Below are positions 7,249 through 8,758 of a stretch of 8,758 bases of DNA, in pieces (the stretch's first letter is position 1; every line of letters starts with the position of its first letter). Origin of the DNA: JAAYLU01 sp964458805 (lineage in GTDB: Bacteria; Synergistota; Synergistia; Synergistales; Aminobacteriaceae); NCBI GenBank assembly GCA_964458805.1, contig CAYWKH010000082.1, forward strand, positions 1 through 8,758, read 5' to 3'. The notes under the pieces are model-generated. The model had not been told where the DNA came from, made no database searches, and saw nothing but the letters and a program-made list of their open reading frames with translations. A program made the position numbers and the translations under genes.

Positions 7249-7262
7249 CAAGGAAGGGGGGC

Positions 7263-7288
7263 CGGACTCCCGAGCACGCGGGAGTCTG
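7263..7288. promoter_or_regulatory. Strong inverted repeat over the rpn -35 position (operator or terminator)
   Basis: The arms GACTCCCG (7265-7272) and CGGGAGTC (7279-7286) pair perfectly, and a G-T wobble plus a C-G pair extend the stem to 10 bp, with a 6-base loop. No T-run follows. The loop falls where the rpn -35 hexamer should lie, 17 bp upstream of TATAAT. It may terminate the DUF362 transcript, act as an operator for rpn, or do both. Confidence 0.5.
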
Positions 7289-7293
7289 AATAA

Positions 7294-7302
7294 TGCTATA
7301 AT
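7294..7302 (+). promoter_or_regulatory. Extended -10 promoter of the rpn gene
   Basis: TGCTATAAT combines an extended TGN with a perfect TATAAT at 7297-7302. No -35 hexamer is recognisable; its place is taken by the loop of an inverted repeat. Transcription would begin near 7309, leaving a leader of about 17 nt with GGAAGGAGA at 7312-7320 before the ATG at 7326. Confidence 0.65.
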
Positions 7303-7325
7303 GGAGGAAGCGGAAGGAGAGCCGC

Positions 7326-8309
7326 ATGGCCGAAAAGGACAATGCATTCCGCAGGATGCTGGGCGACAGGGAGCTTTTCCTTCGCTTCGCAAGACGCTAC
7401 CTGAGGCGCGAGATCCCCGACCTGAGACCGGACGACGCAGTCCTCGAAAACACCACATTCATCCCCGAGGACCTGAGAGAGAAGCGATCGGACGTGGTCT
7501 ACCGCATAAGGAGAGGAGATCTCGAGGCCTACGTCTACATCCTGATAGAGCACCAGTCCCGGGTGGATTATCTTATGCCCTGGCGTCTGCTCTGCTACAT
7601 GGTCAAACTCTGGGAGAGGTGCGTCGGAGAGGCGGGGAGGACCGCCAGGCGCAAGGGTTTTCTTCTTCCGCCCATAATTCCGGTGGTCTTCTACGAGGGA
7701 GAGGCGGAGTGGACCGCCGCCAGGCGCTTCTCGGAGAAGGTCCGGGACTCCTCCGACTTCCGAGGCTTCGTCCCGGAGTTCGAGTACCGTCTGGTCTCGC
7801 TCAGGGACGAGGACACGGAGGATCTCATGGCCGACGCGGACGCGCTTAGCGGCCTTCTCTACCTGGCCCGTCCGGCCAAGAGCGAGGGACTTGGAGAGGT
7901 TTTGGAGCGGGTCAGACATCTTTTGTCCGTCTTTCCCGACGACGAGGCCGCACTGCTCGCCCGTCACCTTCACAGCTATTTCAGCGCATACGCTGTGCTC
8001 GACGGAGTCGACTTGGATGCTATCCCAGAGGAGTTCGGCGACCGAGAGGAGGTTGACAGGATGCTTACCTACATTGAGAAGGAGATGCGCAGGATCAAGA
8101 CGGAGGGCCGCGAGGAAGGGCGCGAAGAGGGGCGCGAAGAGGGCCGCGAGAAGGGGCGCGAGGCCGGTCGTTTCGAAAGGGGGATCGCTGTGGCCCTCGC
8201 GATGCTCGAGAACGCCGAGCCCGTGGAGAAGATTCTTCTGTACACCGGCTTCACTCCCGAGCAGCTGGACGAGATACGCGAGGGGCGCCTGCGCGGGACT
8301 GAATCCTGA
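7326..8309 (+). CDS. rpn: Rpn family recombination-promoting nuclease (YhgA-like, Transposase_31)
   Basis: A 327-residue protein of the Rpn/YhgA family (PF04754), PD-(D/E)XK DNA endonucleases first annotated as putative transposases. In E. coli, family members promote RecA-independent recombination and have been linked to phage defence. The nuclease core is seen as KRSDVVYRI with D56, then AYVYILIEHQS with E75 and Q77, followed by YLMPWRLLCYMVKLWE (82-97) and LLPPIIPVVFYEG (113-125), all typical of the family. All core acidic residues are present. The C-terminal part is helical, with a Gly-Arg-Glu-Glu repeat (261-280) and a small domain ending EKILLYTGFTPEQLDEI (301-317). The ATG at 7326 has a strong purine-rich site 5 bp upstream. 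A perfect AGGAGG lies inside the gene before Met246, suggesting a second product. The gene is alone, next to mobile DNA on its right, as is common for this family. Confidence 0.92.
   Translation: MAEKDNAFRRMLGDRELFLRFARRYLRREIPDLRPDDAVLENTTFIPEDLREKRSDVVYRIRRGDLEAYVYILIEHQSRVDYLMPWRLLCYMVKLWERCVGEAGRTARRKGFLLPPIIPVVFYEGEAEWTAARRFSEKVRDSSDFRGFVPEFEYRLVSLRDEDTEDLMADADALSGLLYLARPAKSEGLGEVLERVRHLLSVFPDDEAALLARHLHSYFSAYAVLDGVDLDAIPEEFGDREEVDRMLTYIEKEMRRIKTEGREEGREEGREEGREKGREAGRFERGIAVALAMLENAEPVEKILLYTGFTPEQLDEIREGRLRGTES
8047..8052 (+). promoter_or_regulatory. Internal ribosome binding site inside rpn
   Basis: A perfect AGGAGG sits 8 bp upstream of the in-frame ATG at 8061 (Met246 of Rpn). Its strength is at least equal to that of the gene's own site. 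The bases encode part of REEV, so the match is compatible with the protein sequence but not required by it. Confidence 0.6.
8061..8309 (+). CDS. Putative intragenic small Rpn product (RpnS-like antitoxin), in frame with rpn
   Basis: An in-frame internal start at Met246 of Rpn would give an 82-residue protein with the GREE repeat region and the C-terminal domain but no nuclease core. For E. coli rpn genes it has been reported that a small C-terminal protein made inside the gene binds and inhibits the full-length toxic nuclease. Here the support is the ATG preceded at 8 bp by AGGAGG, and a boundary placed exactly between the nuclease part and the repeat/C-terminal part. A separate internal promoter is not convincing: TGCTATCCC at 8018-8026 has the extended TGC but matches only half of the -10. 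Translation from the long mRNA alone would suffice. Expression is inferred, not shown. Confidence 0.5.
   Translation: MLTYIEKEMRRIKTEGREEGREEGREEGREKGREAGRFERGIAVALAMLENAEPVEKILLYTGFTPEQLDEIREGRLRGTES
8106..8165 (+). repeat. Five 12-bp tandem repeats encoding GREE units in rpn
   Basis: Five consecutive 12-bp units code for GREE, GREE, GREE, GREK and GREA, then GR. The first three are nearly identical in DNA. Such Gly-Arg-Glu-Glu repeats are typical of Rpn/YhgA proteins. Copy number can change by slippage in whole 12-bp steps, which keeps the frame and alters the linker length before the C-terminal domain. Confidence 0.85.
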
Positions 8310-8533
8310 ACGAGGAGCTCGGAGGCACGCCATCCTGAAGACCTGGTCGGGCGACATGGGAGGTACGCTGTTTGCGCACGAGGAGAAGAGGCTCCGCCAA
8401 CTCCGCTGCCTTCTGGAGTAGAGCCTGCTGTTCGCTTCACCCACGGCGACAGACGAGCTAAGAAATCGTTTCCGGTTGGGAGATGGACCTGTGGATTTAG
8501 GGGTGATACATCCCCTCCTGCCAGTCTATGATG
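8310..8533. other. Noncoding stretch downstream of rpn
   Basis: No supported gene lies here. A frame open to TAG at 8419-8421 overlaps rpn and has no good start or ribosome site. The only structure seen is a small hairpin, AGGGG (8499-8503) with CCCCT (8512-8516) around an 8-base loop and no T-run. From about 8440 rightward the DNA is clearly richer in A and T than the genes to the left, fitting accessory or mobile DNA. Confidence 0.5.
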
Positions 8534-8542
8534 TGCTATTAT
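8534..8542 (+). promoter_or_regulatory. Orphan extended -10 promoter beside the MITE
   Basis: TGCTATTAT has the same extended -10 form as the promoters of the DUF362 and rpn genes. Its predicted start falls at about 8549, at the left target duplication of the 89-bp element, so transcription would enter that element at once. No gene follows in the window, so its target was probably displaced or lost. Confidence 0.4.
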
Positions 8543-8550
8543 ATTCTAGA

Positions 8551-8639
8551 GGAAGCTCTGATTAAGTGCGTCTTGCTCATCACAAGGTCCGTTGGCATCC
8601 ACTGCCTCCGCAGGCGCGAGGGACTTGATCAGAGATTCC
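8551..8639. mobile_element. 89-bp MITE-like element with 17-bp inverted ends and TAGA target duplication
   Basis: The left end GGAAGCTCTGATTAAGT (8551-8567) and the complement of the right end (8623-8639), GGAATCTCTGATCAAGT, match at 15 of 17 positions. TAGA directly flanks both ends (8547-8550 and 8640-8643), as expected for a 4-bp target duplication. The 55 bp between the ends have no coding capacity. The ends and 4-bp duplication suggest mobilisation by an IS5-like transposase, but I cannot identify the parent element. An internally deleted insertion sequence is equally possible. Confidence 0.7.
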
Positions 8640-8713
8640 TAGAAAGCGCAATATCGGAGTGGGAATCTGGAAGAAGGCAGGAGGGACTCGAAGACGGTAT
8701 CCAAGGAATAAAG

Positions 8714-8758
8714 TGGACCCGGTTGTCAAGACAAAAAATCATCGGACTTCCAGCGCAT
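8714..8758. mobile_element. Possible end of an IS3-like insertion sequence, cut by the window edge
   Basis: From 8714 the sequence TGGACCCGGTTGTCAAGACA, followed by an A-run, resembles from memory the ends of IS3-family (IS150-like) elements, which start with TG. Only 45 bp are visible and no transposase can be read, so this is a weak call based on end similarity and the mobile DNA next to it. Confidence 0.3.

Noticed and set aside
6067..7458. 463-codon minus-strand open frame opposite the DUF362 gene
   Set aside because: It is antisense to a clear iron-sulfur protein, runs through two promoters and the hairpins, and has no recognisable motif.
8106..8165. Short direct repeats as a possible CRISPR array
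   Set aside because: The units are contiguous 12-mers without spacers and code for GREE in frame.
8310..8421. Small open frame after rpn ending at TAG 8419-8421
   Set aside because: It is the tail of an out-of-frame shadow of rpn, has no convincing start, and its 21-residue ATG version at 8356 matches nothing.
7296..8444. 382-codon minus-strand open frame opposite rpn
   Set aside because: It is a shadow of the Rpn coding strand with no ribosome site or family match.

Overview
The window is GC-rich, with many AGG (Arg) and ATA (Ile) codons despite the high GC. Its gene set is a UmuC-type polymerase with a reduced UmuD-like partner, a DUF362 ferredoxin-like protein and an Rpn/YhgA-type nuclease. 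I infer a high-GC anaerobic bacterium, perhaps from the Synergistota. That guess rests on codon use, the Rpn gene and the iron-sulfur protein, with no rRNA or marker gene present, so it is only moderately supported.

Layout. (1) Positions 1-4238, plus strand: the 3' part of a very large modular protein (more than 1,400 codons in the window) whose start lies left of the window. It has acidic calcium-loop-like motifs, beta-sandwich domains, a very acidic linker, a segment like the 'TG' pre-toxin motif of polymorphic toxins, a helical stretch, and a histidine-containing C-terminal module I cannot name. (2) Positions 4210-5834, minus strand: a two-gene cassette of a 91-residue UmuD-like protein without the Ser-Lys dyad, then umuC. 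It is read from a near-consensus sigma-70 promoter at 5896-5924 and ends tail-to-tail with the large gene, overlapping it by 29 bp. (3) Positions 6094-7200, plus strand: a DUF362 protein with two 4Fe-4S motifs, divergent from the polymerase cassette. (4) Positions 7326-8309, plus strand: an Rpn-family nuclease gene, preceded by hairpins and a TGCTATAAT promoter. It contains 12-bp tandem repeats and a strongly supported internal translation start that could make a small intragenic antitoxin. (5) Positions 8310-8758: noncoding and visibly richer in A and T. It holds an orphan promoter, an 89-bp MITE-like element with 17-bp inverted ends and a TAGA target duplication, and what may be the end of an insertion sequence at the right edge.

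How the parts relate. Only the umuD-like/umuC pair is a clear operon. The DUF362 and rpn genes each appear to have their own promoter. Three plus-strand promoter candidates share the extended -10 form TGCTATNAT with no recognisable -35, whereas the umu promoter has a classical -35/-10 pair and nearby palindromes suited to a repressor. The most interesting items are the possible rpnL/rpnS toxin-antitoxin arrangement within one gene, the apparently uncleavable UmuD-like partner of UmuC, and the toxin-like layout of the large protein, which has no immunity gene beside it.
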